DNA of 64,000 nucleotides from Lachnospiraceae bacterium (lineage in GTDB: Bacteria; Bacillota; Clostridia; Lachnospirales; Lachnospiraceae), in assembly GCA_022792835.1 (NCBI GenBank), contig JAAWBT010000014.1:1-64000 (forward strand), given 5' to 3'. The notes under the pieces are model-generated. The model had not been told where the DNA came from, did no database searches, and saw nothing but the letters and a program-made list of their open reading frames with translations. Made by a program: the position numbers and the translations under genes. Below, in pieces: positions 17,712 through 25,802 of this stretch. How positions within the stretch are numbered: the first letter of the stretch is position 1; the number at the start of each line of letters is the position of its first letter.

Positions 17712-19481
17712 TTACATCCTGTCAGGCGCTTCAAAACCAAGCAGGCCGATACAGGTCTCCAGAACCCTTCTCACCAGCCCCAGCAGACAGATATAAGCAG
17801 CCTGACGTTCCTTATCCTCCTCGGCCATAATCTTTGTCTCATGATAAAACCGGTTAAAGGCATTGGACAGCTCATAAATATACTGGCATATTTTATGGGG
17901 CGCCTGTTCCACAAAGGCGGAAAGCAAGGCATCCTGTACCCGGCTTACCATGAGCTGCAGCGCCTTTTCACTCTCCGAGAGGGCCGGCAGAATCCTCCCT
18001 TTACCTGTGGGCTTATCCTCAAGCTCTTCATATTTTGCCTGAATGGATTTGATCCGCACAATGGTATAAAGGATGTAAGGGCCTGTGTCTCCCTCAAAAG
18101 AAATGAACCGGTCCACGTCAAAAATGTAATCCTTGGCCGCCTGGTTGGACAAATCCCCGTATTTTAAAGCTGCAAGGCCAATCATCTTCGCCGTCTCTTT
18201 GGCTTCATCCTCTCCCATGGACCGATTTTCCATGATCTTCTCATAGACGGCGTCGCTGATCTCCCGGATCAGATATTCCAGCCGCATGATTCCGCCGTCC
18301 CTGGTCTTAAAAGGCTTTCCGTCCCTGCCGTTCATGGTTCCAAACCCCAGAAAGTCTAACTTCACTTCAGGCCTTACAATGCCAGTCTTCTTGGCACATC
18401 GGAACACCTGTGTAAAATGGAGCGACTGTCTTTTGTCTACCACATAGAGAATTCTGTCAGGAGCAAACAGCTTTTCCCGCTCCACCAAAGTCGCCAGATC
18501 TGTAGTGGAATATAAGGTCGCCCCGTCAGATTTCAAGAGAATGCAGGGAGGCACCTCCTTGGCATCCGTCTCTTCTGCCACGTCCACCACCAAAGCCCCC
18601 TGGCTTTCGTGAGCGAAGCCCTCTGTCTTCATCTGTTCTACCATATCTGGAATATAGCCCTGGGCGTCGCTCTCCTTTTTCCAGATGTCAAAGGTCACAC
18701 CCAGTTTTTCATAATTTTTCTTAAGATCAGCCACAGACACATTTAAAATATGGTTCCACAGGGCCAGATATCCCCTGTTCCCGTTCTGGAGTTTAAAAGT
18801 GGCGTCATGGGCCTTCTTCGCGAAAACCTCGTCCACCTTAGATTTGGCACTGGCCGCCGGATAGATCTCTTCCAGCTCCCCGATGGTAAAAGGCGCCTCT
18901 GCCGGATATTCCCCCTTATAATCCTCTTTAAAATAAGGAAGCTCTGGCTGCCGTTCTTTTAATTCCTCGATGATCAGCCCCATCTGGAGCCCCCAGTCTC
19001 CCAGGTGGACGTCCCCGATGACTTTATGCCCCAGGAACCGGGACAAACGTTTCATACTCTCCCCAATGATCGCCGAGCGCAGATGTCCCACGTGAAGGGG
19101 CTTGGCCACGTTGGGTCCGCCGTAATCAATGATAATGGTCTCCTGCTTTTCCTCTGGGCAGATTCCCAGCTTTTCCTCATTGTCCATCTGCTCCAGATAC
19201 TTTGACACAAACCCACCGGAAAGTTTTATATTGATAAATCCGGGATTCACCGCCGTGACTTCTTCGAACACCTCGTTCCCCGAAATCTGTCCCACCACGT
19301 CACCTGCGATCATAATGGGCGCTTTCTTATAAAGTTTTGCCCCGGCCATGGCGCCGTTGCACTGGTATTCACACAGGTCCGGCCTGTTGGAAAGAGTCAC
19401 TTTCCCAAGGTTCCTCTCATATCCGCAGTCTGCAAATCCCTGCTCTGTGATTTCTGTAATCAGGTCGATCAGCTTTTTCAT
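17712..19481 (-). CDS. argS: Arginyl-tRNA synthetase
   Basis: Charges tRNA-Arg with arginine. The 589-residue protein contains the class I HIGH-type motif (AKPLHVGHLRSAIIGES, residues about 130-146), an N-terminal ArgS additional domain, SDGATLYSTTDLATL, and a C-terminal DALR anticodon-binding domain ending LLGFEAPDRM. The usual degenerate KMSKS position reads KPFKTRDGG. GGAGG precedes the ATG. A TATAAT -10 box lies 43 bp upstream. No T-box leader is visible in the short upstream region. Confidence 0.95.
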   Translation of the reverse strand: MKKLIDLITEITEQGFADCGYERNLGKVTLSNRPDLCEYQCNGAMAGAKLYKKAPIMIAGDVVGQISGNEVFEEVTAVNPGFINIKLSGGFVSKYLEQMDNEEKLGICPEEKQETIIIDYGGPNVAKPLHVGHLRSAIIGESMKRLSRFLGHKVIGDVHLGDWGLQMGLIIEELKERQPELPYFKEDYKGEYPAEAPFTIGELEEIYPAASAKSKVDEVFAKKAHDATFKLQNGNRGYLALWNHILNVSVADLKKNYEKLGVTFDIWKKESDAQGYIPDMVEQMKTEGFAHESQGALVVDVAEETDAKEVPPCILLKSDGATLYSTTDLATLVEREKLFAPDRILYVVDKRQSLHFTQVFRCAKKTGIVRPEVKLDFLGFGTMNGRDGKPFKTRDGGIMRLEYLIREISDAVYEKIMENRSMGEDEAKETAKMIGLAALKYGDLSNQAAKDYIFDVDRFISFEGDTGPYILYTIVRIKSIQAKYEELEDKPTGKGRILPALSESEKALQLMVSRVQDALLSAFVEQAPHKICQYIYELSNAFNRFYHETKIMAEEDKERQAAYICLLGLVRRVLETCIGLLGFEAPDRM

Positions 19482-19588
19482 AAATTCCTCCGTCGAAAAT
19501 TTTTACACTTTCACTATCCGCTTATTATATACCTTTTTCTCTGGAAAGTACATAGACTTTTTCTGCTTCCCTTTCCATAATTCCAGTG

Positions 19589-19597
19589 GTATACTGA
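19589..19597 (+). promoter_or_regulatory. Extended -10 promoter of the cupin-like gene, with leader hairpin
   Basis: TGGTATACT is an extended -10 element in the argS/cupin divergent region; no convincing -35 accompanies it. The leader RNA contains a GCGGGC-TTTC-GCCCGC stem-loop before the ribosome site. A separate TATAAT on the minus strand (19524-19529) probably serves argS. Nothing else is seen in this intergenic stretch of about 170 bp. Confidence 0.45.
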
Positions 19598-19655
19598 AAG
19601 AAAACCCGGGCGGGCTTTCGCCCGCACTGCCGGAACTTTTATGGAGGGTAAAATT

Positions 19656-20108
19656 ATGAAGGTAAAGATTCAAGATTTAAAAGATGTGGCTGTCAAGGGA
19701 GTCCATGTGGCGTTCACGGAAACCTGCGAAGCTTACAAAGAAGATTTCTTTGAGTGGACCGCATTCCCCATTGTCACACAGTTCAAGACAGATAAGATCA
19801 TGTCCGGCGTGCTGCAGGGCTGGCATCACACCCCCAATTTCAGCCAAATCGAATACCATGAGGATGCAGAGCAGTTCTTCTTCACCGAAGGGACTGCCCT
19901 TATGCTGTTCATCGACATTGTGGACAAAACGCCTGACATGGATACTGCACAGATTGTCCGCATCCCTGCAGGCACTCAGCTCGACATCGCTGCAGGCAAG
20001 GGGCATTTCGTGGCTGTGGCGGAGGGATGTACCTTCAAGGCCATTGTCGTCTCTCCTGTTCAGGATGCTCCCAGGATGGACCTTCCCGAGATGGTATGTG
20101 GAGAATAA
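19656..20108 (+). CDS. Small cupin / ureidoglycolate-lyase-like beta-barrel protein
   Basis: A 150-residue protein after choosing the ATG at 19656, which has GGAGGG six bases upstream; the listed ORF begins at an ATG with no ribosome site. The middle shows a cupin-like run: HHTPNFSQIEYHEDAEQFFF, then RIPAGTQLDIAAGKGHFVAVAEG, which recalls the ureidoglycolate lyase (AllA) barrel. No allantoin pathway genes are nearby, so that activity should not be assumed. It is a single-gene unit with its own promoter and a strong terminator. Confidence 0.6.
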   Translation: MKVKIQDLKDVAVKGVHVAFTETCEAYKEDFFEWTAFPIVTQFKTDKIMSGVLQGWHHTPNFSQIEYHEDAEQFFFTEGTALMLFIDIVDKTPDMDTAQIVRIPAGTQLDIAAGKGHFVAVAEGCTFKAIVVSPVQDAPRMDLPEMVCGE

Positions 20109-20115
20109 CGGGTAA

Positions 20116-20150
20116 TGAAAAGCCCCCGGCCATGGCTGGGGGGCTTTTCA
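20116..20150. terminator. Bidirectional terminator between the cupin-like gene and the DUF1858 gene
   Basis: TGAAAAGCCCCC and GGGGGCTTTTCA form a near-perfect stem around GGCCATGGCT, with A and T tracts at both ends. The two flanking genes converge on it. Confidence 0.88.
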
Positions 20151-20171
20151 ATTTATACCTTATGTTTTTGT

Positions 20172-20372
20172 TCAAACCTTGTGAAGCAAATGCAGATTCA
20201 GCTTGCGCACCAGAAGGACAGGGTCCAATCCATGCTCCAGAGCCGCCTGCTCCAAGGTTTCTCCGGAAGCGGAGGCACAGCCGATGCAGGCCATCCCTGC
20301 CCCGGCAAGAAGTTCTCCTGCCTCCTCATAGGTTTCCAGAAGTTCACTGATAAGCATATCTTTCTCGATCAT
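20172..20372 (-). CDS. DUF1858 small redox-disulfide protein
   Basis: A complete 66-residue protein of the DUF1858 type, often found near or fused to hybrid-cluster proteins. It contains the family's Cys pair (GMACIGCASASGETLEQAA) after a LLETYEEAGELLAGAG helix. The CxxC could form a redox-active disulfide; the partner is unknown. It starts 23 bp after the aminotransferase gene on the same strand and is therefore probably co-transcribed with it. Confidence 0.85.
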   Translation of the reverse strand: MIEKDMLISELLETYEEAGELLAGAGMACIGCASASGETLEQAALEHGLDPVLLVRKLNLHLLHKV

Positions 20373-20395
20373 GGTCTCCCTCCTCTCCAGTCTTT

Positions 20396-21928
20396 TTACT
20401 GATGATAATAACTGAGAAAATCTGCCAGCTTTTCTGTAAATTCCTTAAGCACCCCGACCCTCGGCAGATATACCACCCGGAAATGATCCGGCTCCTTCCA
20501 ATTGAATCCGCCTCCGTGGATCAGCAGAACCTTCTTATCCCGCAGAAGATCCAGCACAAACTTTTCATCATCCGTGATATTGAACTTTTTTGCATCGATC
20601 TTCGGGAACATGTAAAATGCTCCCTTTGGCTTCACGACACTGATCCCCGGAATATCCACCAGCGCGTTGTACACACATTCTCTCTGTTCATAGATCCGGC
20701 CTCCCGGCACCACATAGCCTTCGACGCTCTGGTGGCCGCCCAGGGCCGTCTGCACGATGGACTGGGCCGGTACATTGGAGCAGAGGCGCATATTGGAAAG
20801 CATTTTGATTCCCTCTATATAATCTTTGGCAATGGCCTTGTTTCCGCTCAAAATCATCCATCCGATCCGAAAGCCCGCGATCATATGGGACTTGGAAAGG
20901 CCGCTGAAGGTGGTGCAGAACAGATCTGGCGCCAGAGACGCAATGGACACATGCTCTTCCCCGTCCATGACCAGCCGGTCATAGATCTCATCGGAAAAAA
21001 TCATCAGCTGATGTTCCCTGGCAATATCGACGATCTGCTGCAGAACCTCCCTGGGATAGAGCGCGCCGGTCGGGTTGTTGGGATTGATGATCACAATCGC
21101 CTTTGTCCTGTCCGTGATCTTCTTTTTGATGTCTTCCATATCTGGATACCATTCTGCCTGCTCATCACAGATATAGTGGACAGGCGTGCCCCCGGCCAGG
21201 GTCGCGCTGGCCGTCCACAGAGGATAATCCGGCGACGGAATCAGAATCTCATCGTTGCTGTCCAGCAAAGCGGACATGCACAGGTTGATCAGCTCGCTGA
21301 CTCCGTTGCCCGTATAGATGTCATCCATAGATACATTGGGAATCTTTTTGATCTGGGCGTACTGCATGATCGCCTTCCTGGCGGAAAACAGCCCGTTGGC
21401 CTGGGAATAGCCCTCACAGTCTGTCAGCTGCCGGCTCATGTCCTGAATCACCTCGTCCGGTGTCCGAAACCCGAAGGGAGCCGGGTTCCCGATATTCAAT
21501 TTTAAGATCTGCATCCCCGCCTCTTCCATTCTAGAAGCCTCTTCTACCACCGGACCTCTCACATCATATAGTACATTGTCCAACTTTGATGATTTTTTAA
21601 ATTCCCGCATTTTTCTTCCTCCCAGGACTCTATTTTCTTTCTCTCCACTATCCAGACTTTCCTGCACAGGCAGAAGTTCTATGCCGTCCGGCTTTAAGGT
21701 TTCTGTCGTTTCTCCATCTCTCAGCCATTCTTCCTCCACCTGCAGCGCTTCTGCCAGAAAGCAAAGGATTCTGGCCCGTGGAACGGTCTTCCCGCTCACA
21801 TACTGGCTCACATGGCTTTTGCCAAGCTTAACCGCCCGCTCCGAGGCCATTCGGATCAGGTCCGCCTGCTTTACATTCCGCTTCTCCATTGCCAGTTTTA
21901 GCCTGTCCGCAAAGGTTTTCGTTGACAT
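20396..21928 (-). CDS. XRE-type HTH regulator fused to AlaA-type alanine aminotransferase
   Basis: A 510-residue two-part protein. Residues 1-75 form an XRE helix-turn-helix (FADRLKLAMEKRNVKQADLI, then GKSHVSQYVSGKTVPR). Residues 107-510 form a full-length class I PLP aminotransferase close to E. coli AlaA: KSSKLDNVLYDVRGPV, LNIGNPAPFGF, IINPNNPTGA, the PLP lysine in FSGLSKSHMIAGFR, and MFPKIDAKKFNITDD. The transferase half begins at an internal ATG (21608-21610) that has its own GGAGG seven bases upstream, so a separate 404-residue enzyme may also be made. Four TTGAACT repeats around the promoter are likely operator sites, probably for its own HTH. Confidence 0.92.
   Translation of the reverse strand: MSTKTFADRLKLAMEKRNVKQADLIRMASERAVKLGKSHVSQYVSGKTVPRARILCFLAEALQVEEEWLRDGETTETLKPDGIELLPVQESLDSGEKENRVLGGRKMREFKKSSKLDNVLYDVRGPVVEEASRMEEAGMQILKLNIGNPAPFGFRTPDEVIQDMSRQLTDCEGYSQANGLFSARKAIMQYAQIKKIPNVSMDDIYTGNGVSELINLCMSALLDSNDEILIPSPDYPLWTASATLAGGTPVHYICDEQAEWYPDMEDIKKKITDRTKAIVIINPNNPTGALYPREVLQQIVDIAREHQLMIFSDEIYDRLVMDGEEHVSIASLAPDLFCTTFSGLSKSHMIAGFRIGWMILSGNKAIAKDYIEGIKMLSNMRLCSNVPAQSIVQTALGGHQSVEGYVVPGGRIYEQRECVYNALVDIPGISVVKPKGAFYMFPKIDAKKFNITDDEKFVLDLLRDKKVLLIHGGGFNWKEPDHFRVVYLPRVGVLKEFTEKLADFLSYYHQ
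21608..21622 (-). promoter_or_regulatory. Internal ribosome site and start codon for a stand-alone AlaA
   Basis: Inside the fusion gene, GGGAGGAAGAAAAATG is in frame with the aminotransferase domain. The resulting protein would be 404 residues, nearly the length of E. coli AlaA. The site could be used to make both fused and free enzyme, or could be a relic of the gene fusion. Confidence 0.6.
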
Positions 21929-21942
21929 CTTGTTCTCCTGTC

Positions 21943-22028
21943 AGTTCAATTTTTCTTCAAAAGTTCAATTTTGGAGTCTTTTAGTTCAACTTCACGTGTA
22001 GTATAACACAGCACAAAAAAAAGTTCAA
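21943..22028 (-). repeat. Four phased TTGAACT repeats in the HTH-alaA control region
   Basis: The heptamer TTGAACT (AGTTCAA on the plus strand) occurs at 21943-21949, 21962-21968, 21983-21989 and 22022-22028. Steps of 19, 21 and 39 bp place the copies on about the same face of the helix. The most upstream copy overlaps the -35 hexamer; the other three lie in the leader. Such an array is what a dimeric or multimeric HTH repressor would bind. Confidence 0.8.
22000..22028 (-). promoter_or_regulatory. Sigma-A promoter of the HTH-alaA gene
   Basis: On the minus strand TTGAAC (22028-22023), exactly 17 bases, then TATACT (22005-22000). The start point would be near 21993, giving a leader of about 65 nt that contains three of the four TTGAACT repeats. 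A repressor bound there would block both polymerase binding and clearance. Confidence 0.78.
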
Positions 22029-22170
22029 CTTCTGGCTGTACAGAAAAACCATAGAGAGCGGAAAATTTTTCACGTTTCTTATTCGCCCTATGATATAATA
22101 AAGCTGAAATATAAATCTGAAAATCTGGATATGATTATAACAAGAAGGACAGACGAGGAGGTGTTGGCAA

Positions 22171-23643
22171 ATGACATCTGATACATTTGAGTCCATGCTT
22201 ACCATCGGTGAAACCGTGGCAGTGGAATTTAAGCGCTGCGGAAATGGAATCGAACATGATGTATATGAAAGCGTCTGTTCTTTCCTGAACCGTTTTGGCG
22301 GAGACCTGTTTATGGGAGTAGAAGACGACGGCACTGTAGTCGGCATTCCGGAAAAAGCCGCGGCGGATATGATCAAAAACTTCATCAGCGTCATCAGCAA
22401 TCCTGCTGTATTTACACCGACTCTCTATCTCTCACCAGAGCTCTTAAACTACCACGGACATACTGTAATCCATGTCCATGTGCCTCCCAGCGCCGAGGTG
22501 CACAGCTACAAAAAAACGATTTATGACCGGGCAAATGAGGCGGATATTAAAGTAACCGCCACTGCTCAGATCGCCTCTATGTATATCCGAAAGCAAAATA
22601 TTTTTACGGAGAAAAAAATCTATCCCTATGCGTCCATGGAGGATCTGCGGCTTGATTTGTTCCCCAGAATCCGCCAGATGGCAGTCAACCATGCAGGAGG
22701 CAGACATCCCTGGGAAACCATGAATGACCAGGAGTTGCTCATAAGTGCCGGATTGTACGGCACAGACATCGCCACAGGAGAAAAAGGATATAACCTGGCC
22801 GCCCTCCTTCTCCTCGGCAAGGATGAAGTCATTATGAATGTCTGTCCAGCCTATGAAACAGATGCCCTGGTACGCCGGATAAATGCAGACCGGTATGATG
22901 ACCGGGAAATCGTCCGCACAAACTTAATTGAAAGTTTCGATCAATTGATGGAATTTGCCAGAAAACATCTGCCGGATAAATTTTTTCTGGAAGATGAAAA
23001 CCGGATAAGCCTGAGAAATATCCTTGCGCGGGAAATGATCAGCAATATTTTAATGCACCGGGAATTTACCAGCGCCTATGCGGCAAAATTTATCATTAAA
23101 AAAGATCAGATGTACACAGAAAACGCAAACCGTGCCTCTTTAGAAGGCTTCATTACTCCTGACAACCTGGAACCCAGTCCTAAAAATCCAGTTATCGCTT
23201 CCTTTTTCCGGACCATCGGCAGGGCAGACCGCCTTGGTTCCGGCGTCAGGAACCTATTTAAATACAGCAGATTTTATTCCGGACAGGACCCTAAATTTCA
23301 GGAAGGAGACGTATTCCGTATCATTGTTCCTTTAAACGAAGAGTACTCCTTTGATCACCAGCTTGGTACAGAAACGGACAATCATACTACCGCTAAGACT
23401 ACCGCTAAGACTACCGCTAAGACTACCGCTAAAGCGGGGAAAAAGCTCACTGGAACAGAACGTAAAATACTGGAGCTGATCAAAAAAAATCCATTTATCA
23501 CTCAGGCGGATCTGGCAGGCTGTGTCGGCCTGTCGGTAGACGGCATCCGCCATGCAATAAAGCAGTTAAAATCAAAAGGAATTTTGACCCGCAAAGGATC
23601 CAGCCGGTACGGAAGCTGGCAGATCCATATAAAAATCGAGTAG
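22171..23643 (+). CDS. AlbA_2/Schlafen-type putative DNA-binding ATPase with C-terminal winged helix
   Basis: A 490-residue regulator-like protein. Residues about 12-125 form an AlbA_2 (Schlafen AlbA) domain: ETVAVEFKRCG, then GGDLFMGVEDDGTVVGI. Residues about 285-390 resemble the GHKL ATPase module that follows AlbA_2 in this family (AREMISNILMHREF, then GRADRLGSGVRNLF). A run of four TTAK units (residues 406-421) links to a winged helix (residues about 430-485, TQADLAGCVGLSVDGIRHAI). It may be a transcription regulator or part of a stress/defence response; no partner gene is present. GAGGAGG precedes the ATG. It is divergent from HTH-alaA. Confidence 0.85.
   Translation: MTSDTFESMLTIGETVAVEFKRCGNGIEHDVYESVCSFLNRFGGDLFMGVEDDGTVVGIPEKAAADMIKNFISVISNPAVFTPTLYLSPELLNYHGHTVIHVHVPPSAEVHSYKKTIYDRANEADIKVTATAQIASMYIRKQNIFTEKKIYPYASMEDLRLDLFPRIRQMAVNHAGGRHPWETMNDQELLISAGLYGTDIATGEKGYNLAALLLLGKDEVIMNVCPAYETDALVRRINADRYDDREIVRTNLIESFDQLMEFARKHLPDKFFLEDENRISLRNILAREMISNILMHREFTSAYAAKFIIKKDQMYTENANRASLEGFITPDNLEPSPKNPVIASFFRTIGRADRLGSGVRNLFKYSRFYSGQDPKFQEGDVFRIIVPLNEEYSFDHQLGTETDNHTTAKTTAKTTAKTTAKAGKKLTGTERKILELIKKNPFITQADLAGCVGLSVDGIRHAIKQLKSKGILTRKGSSRYGSWQIHIKIE
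23386..23433 (+). repeat. 12-bp in-frame tandem repeat (four TTAK units)
   Basis: ACTACCGCTAAG is present four times head to tail; only the last base of the last unit differs (AAA for AAG). Each unit encodes Thr-Thr-Ala-Lys, so gain or loss of a unit would keep the reading frame and change only the linker between the ATPase and winged-helix domains. Confidence 0.9.
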
Positions 23644-23671
23644 GGAAGTCTCCCTACTCGATTTTTATATG
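23626..23671. terminator. 21-bp perfect hairpin terminator shared by two convergent units
   Basis: A 21-base perfect inverted repeat with a four-base loop (AGTC). The stop codon of the AlbA_2 gene lies inside the left arm. The arms end in AAAAAT/ATTTTT, so it works on both strands and would also stop the ten-gene antiporter operon. Confidence 0.92.
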
Positions 23672-23708
23672 CCATTTTTTCTTCTCTTGCTCCCCAAGAC
23701 GGCCATTC

Positions 23709-25802
23709 TCACCGGAGCCACAACAGATAAAGAAGCACCACAATCAGACCGATACAAACTAAAAGCAAAGCAAAGGAAAGGCTCTCGTCAATGATTCGAT
23801 TGGTCCGCACCGTCTTCTCCTCAAACTCCATCAGCCTGCGCACATAAGCCTTTTCCACCGGATGTTTCCTGCGGACTGTTTTGTTAAGAACTTCTGACCC
23901 CCATTCCAGGAAACAGCCCATGGCGTAAGCCAGCCGGTTTCTCGCCACATGAATCTTATCTTCCTTAAGCTGTCTGTGGGTGGTCTTTCTGGCAAAGACA
24001 ACCATCCCGTCCACTGTGCGGTCAAGCACCCGGCAAAGAACCGCCAACACCTCCAAAAGCCCTTTCCCGATGCCCCGAATCATCCGCTCCAGGTCAAGCC
24101 AGGCCGGCCACCGGTCCACATATTCCCGGATGCCCTTCTCCCCTTTTCTCATGAGAATTGTCCGGATCACTCCGAAATAGATCAGTGCGCCGATGGCGAT
24201 GGAAATCAGGCCGCCGGACAGATTCTCCAGCGAAAAATACCGGACCGGGTGAGCCAGAGGGCCGCCGCCAAAAAATCCTTCTCCAAGCTTTGCCACAGGC
24301 TCCATGGTCAGCCCTGGAATCATTCCCATGACGGGAAGAAGCAGAGCCGGAACTACCACCGCAAACTTGCTCTCCAGATTCCAGTAGCTTTTATACTTCT
24401 GCTCGAATTCCTCCTGCCTTTCCTGGTTCCTTTCCACAAAAACCGCCACAAAAAGTTTCGTCATGTAGGCCACCGTCATACCGCCGGAAATCAGGAAAAT
24501 CCATTCCGCCCCTTTCCAGAAAGCCGCCGTCCCACAGACAGACAATCCTTTTGCCGCCAGGGCGCCGTATTCCACAATACTCTCATGGAGCAGAGTCTTA
24601 CTGATATATCCGTTCCAGAGAGGAATGCCGCCGATGCCCAGGGCTCCCATGAGAAAACAGAAAGCAAGCAACGGTTTTTTCCGCCCAAATCCCCGGATCT
24701 CATTGAGATTCAGCTTGTGCAGATTCATATAGATCACTCCGGCCACCAGGAAGAGCACCAGCTTGATCAAAGAATGATTTACCATATGAAGAAGGGTTCC
24801 CCGGACCGCCAGGGCGTTTTCCTCCCCAAGAAGCCCCTGCAGGCCGATCCCCACCAGAATAAATCCGATCTGAGACATGGACGAACAAGCTAAGGTCCGT
24901 TTCAAGTCGACAGAAAACACAGCGAGAAGGGCTCCGCCGAACATGGTCAGCACACCAAATACAAAAATCGCCATTCCCCAAAAAGGATCATAACGAAAGA
25001 TATTACAGCTTATGGCCAACAGTCCAAAAATCCCGGTTTTCGTCAGAATTCCCGAAAGCAGAGCGCTGGCCGGGGCCGGAGCCACCGGATGGGCTTTGGG
25101 AAGCCAGATATGGAGAGGAAAGACACCGGCCTTGGCCGCAAAACCAAAGGCTGTAAGCCCCCCCGCCAGATAAAGAGCCCTCTTCTCCCCCGCCCCAACT
25201 GTCCGGCAGGCAGAAAGAAGCCCGGAAAACTCCAGAGTCCCCAAGGTATGAGAAAGCAGGAACAGACCCATAAGCGTCACCATACCGCCGATCACCGCCA
25301 CGGCAAGATAAGTGCCTGCCGCTCTCATAGCTCCCTCCTTCTCATCGTGAGCCACCCACACATAAGAAGTAAAGGACATGACCTCAAAGAAAAGAAATGC
25401 TGTAAAAAGGTCTGCTGATAGAAATACTCCCATGACAGCACCAAGGGTCAGGAGCACAAACAGATAATACCGGTTCCTGTTCCGGTAATGGGCCAGATAT
25501 TCTCTGGAAAAGATCGTTGTCATGACCCACATAAAAGCCGCAATCAGACCATAAAGAGCCCGGAACCCGTCAAGTTCCAGATGAAGTCCCAGGCCACAGA
25601 AACCTTCCCACCAAAACTCCGAGGCTCCCGCAGAAAGCAACCCGGAGAGTAAAAGCGCCAGAACCAGGGCAAACTCCAGGACCACCGCGCCGTCGGCAAA
25701 GAGATCCCTGCCTTTTTTCGAAAATCTTCCTATTATATAGGCCAGCAGGGCCGCCTCCATCGGCCAGACTGTCAGGAAGAAAAGGAATCCATTTCCACTC
25801 AT
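23709..25802 (-). CDS. Mrp/NuoL-like antiporter-core subunit with C-terminal extension
   Basis: Proton-conducting membrane subunit of the NuoL/HyfB/MrpA family. The listed ORF starts 96 codons too early; the real ATG (25800-25802) overlaps the upstream stop by four bases (ATGA), giving 697 residues. It has about 14-15 membrane segments and the family core AKAGVFPLHIWLPKAHPVAPAPASALLSG near residue 240. After residue about 540 it carries a long amphipathic stretch and a final membrane anchor (LLLVCIGLIVVLLYLLWL), reminiscent of the lateral helix of NuoL. It is the last gene of the operon. Confidence 0.9.
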   Translation of the reverse strand: MSGNGFLFFLTVWPMEAALLAYIIGRFSKKGRDLFADGAVVLEFALVLALLLSGLLSAGASEFWWEGFCGLGLHLELDGFRALYGLIAAFMWVMTTIFSREYLAHYRNRNRYYLFVLLTLGAVMGVFLSADLFTAFLFFEVMSFTSYVWVAHDEKEGAMRAAGTYLAVAVIGGMVTLMGLFLLSHTLGTLEFSGLLSACRTVGAGEKRALYLAGGLTAFGFAAKAGVFPLHIWLPKAHPVAPAPASALLSGILTKTGIFGLLAISCNIFRYDPFWGMAIFVFGVLTMFGGALLAVFSVDLKRTLACSSMSQIGFILVGIGLQGLLGEENALAVRGTLLHMVNHSLIKLVLFLVAGVIYMNLHKLNLNEIRGFGRKKPLLAFCFLMGALGIGGIPLWNGYISKTLLHESIVEYGALAAKGLSVCGTAAFWKGAEWIFLISGGMTVAYMTKLFVAVFVERNQERQEEFEQKYKSYWNLESKFAVVVPALLLPVMGMIPGLTMEPVAKLGEGFFGGGPLAHPVRYFSLENLSGGLISIAIGALIYFGVIRTILMRKGEKGIREYVDRWPAWLDLERMIRGIGKGLLEVLAVLCRVLDRTVDGMVVFARKTTHRQLKEDKIHVARNRLAYAMGCFLEWGSEVLNKTVRRKHPVEKAYVRRLMEFEEKTVRTNRIIDESLSFALLLVCIGLIVVLLYLLWLR

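Noticed and set aside
19482-19655. T-box riboswitch upstream of argS
   Set aside because: The intergenic region is only about 170 bp, holds promoters for two divergent genes and lacks the conserved T-box sequence and specifier loop.
23949-24893. 314-residue plus-strand ORF opposite the NuoL-like gene
   Set aside because: Antisense frame of a membrane protein; very rich in His, Pro and Gln, no start site, no recognisable domain.
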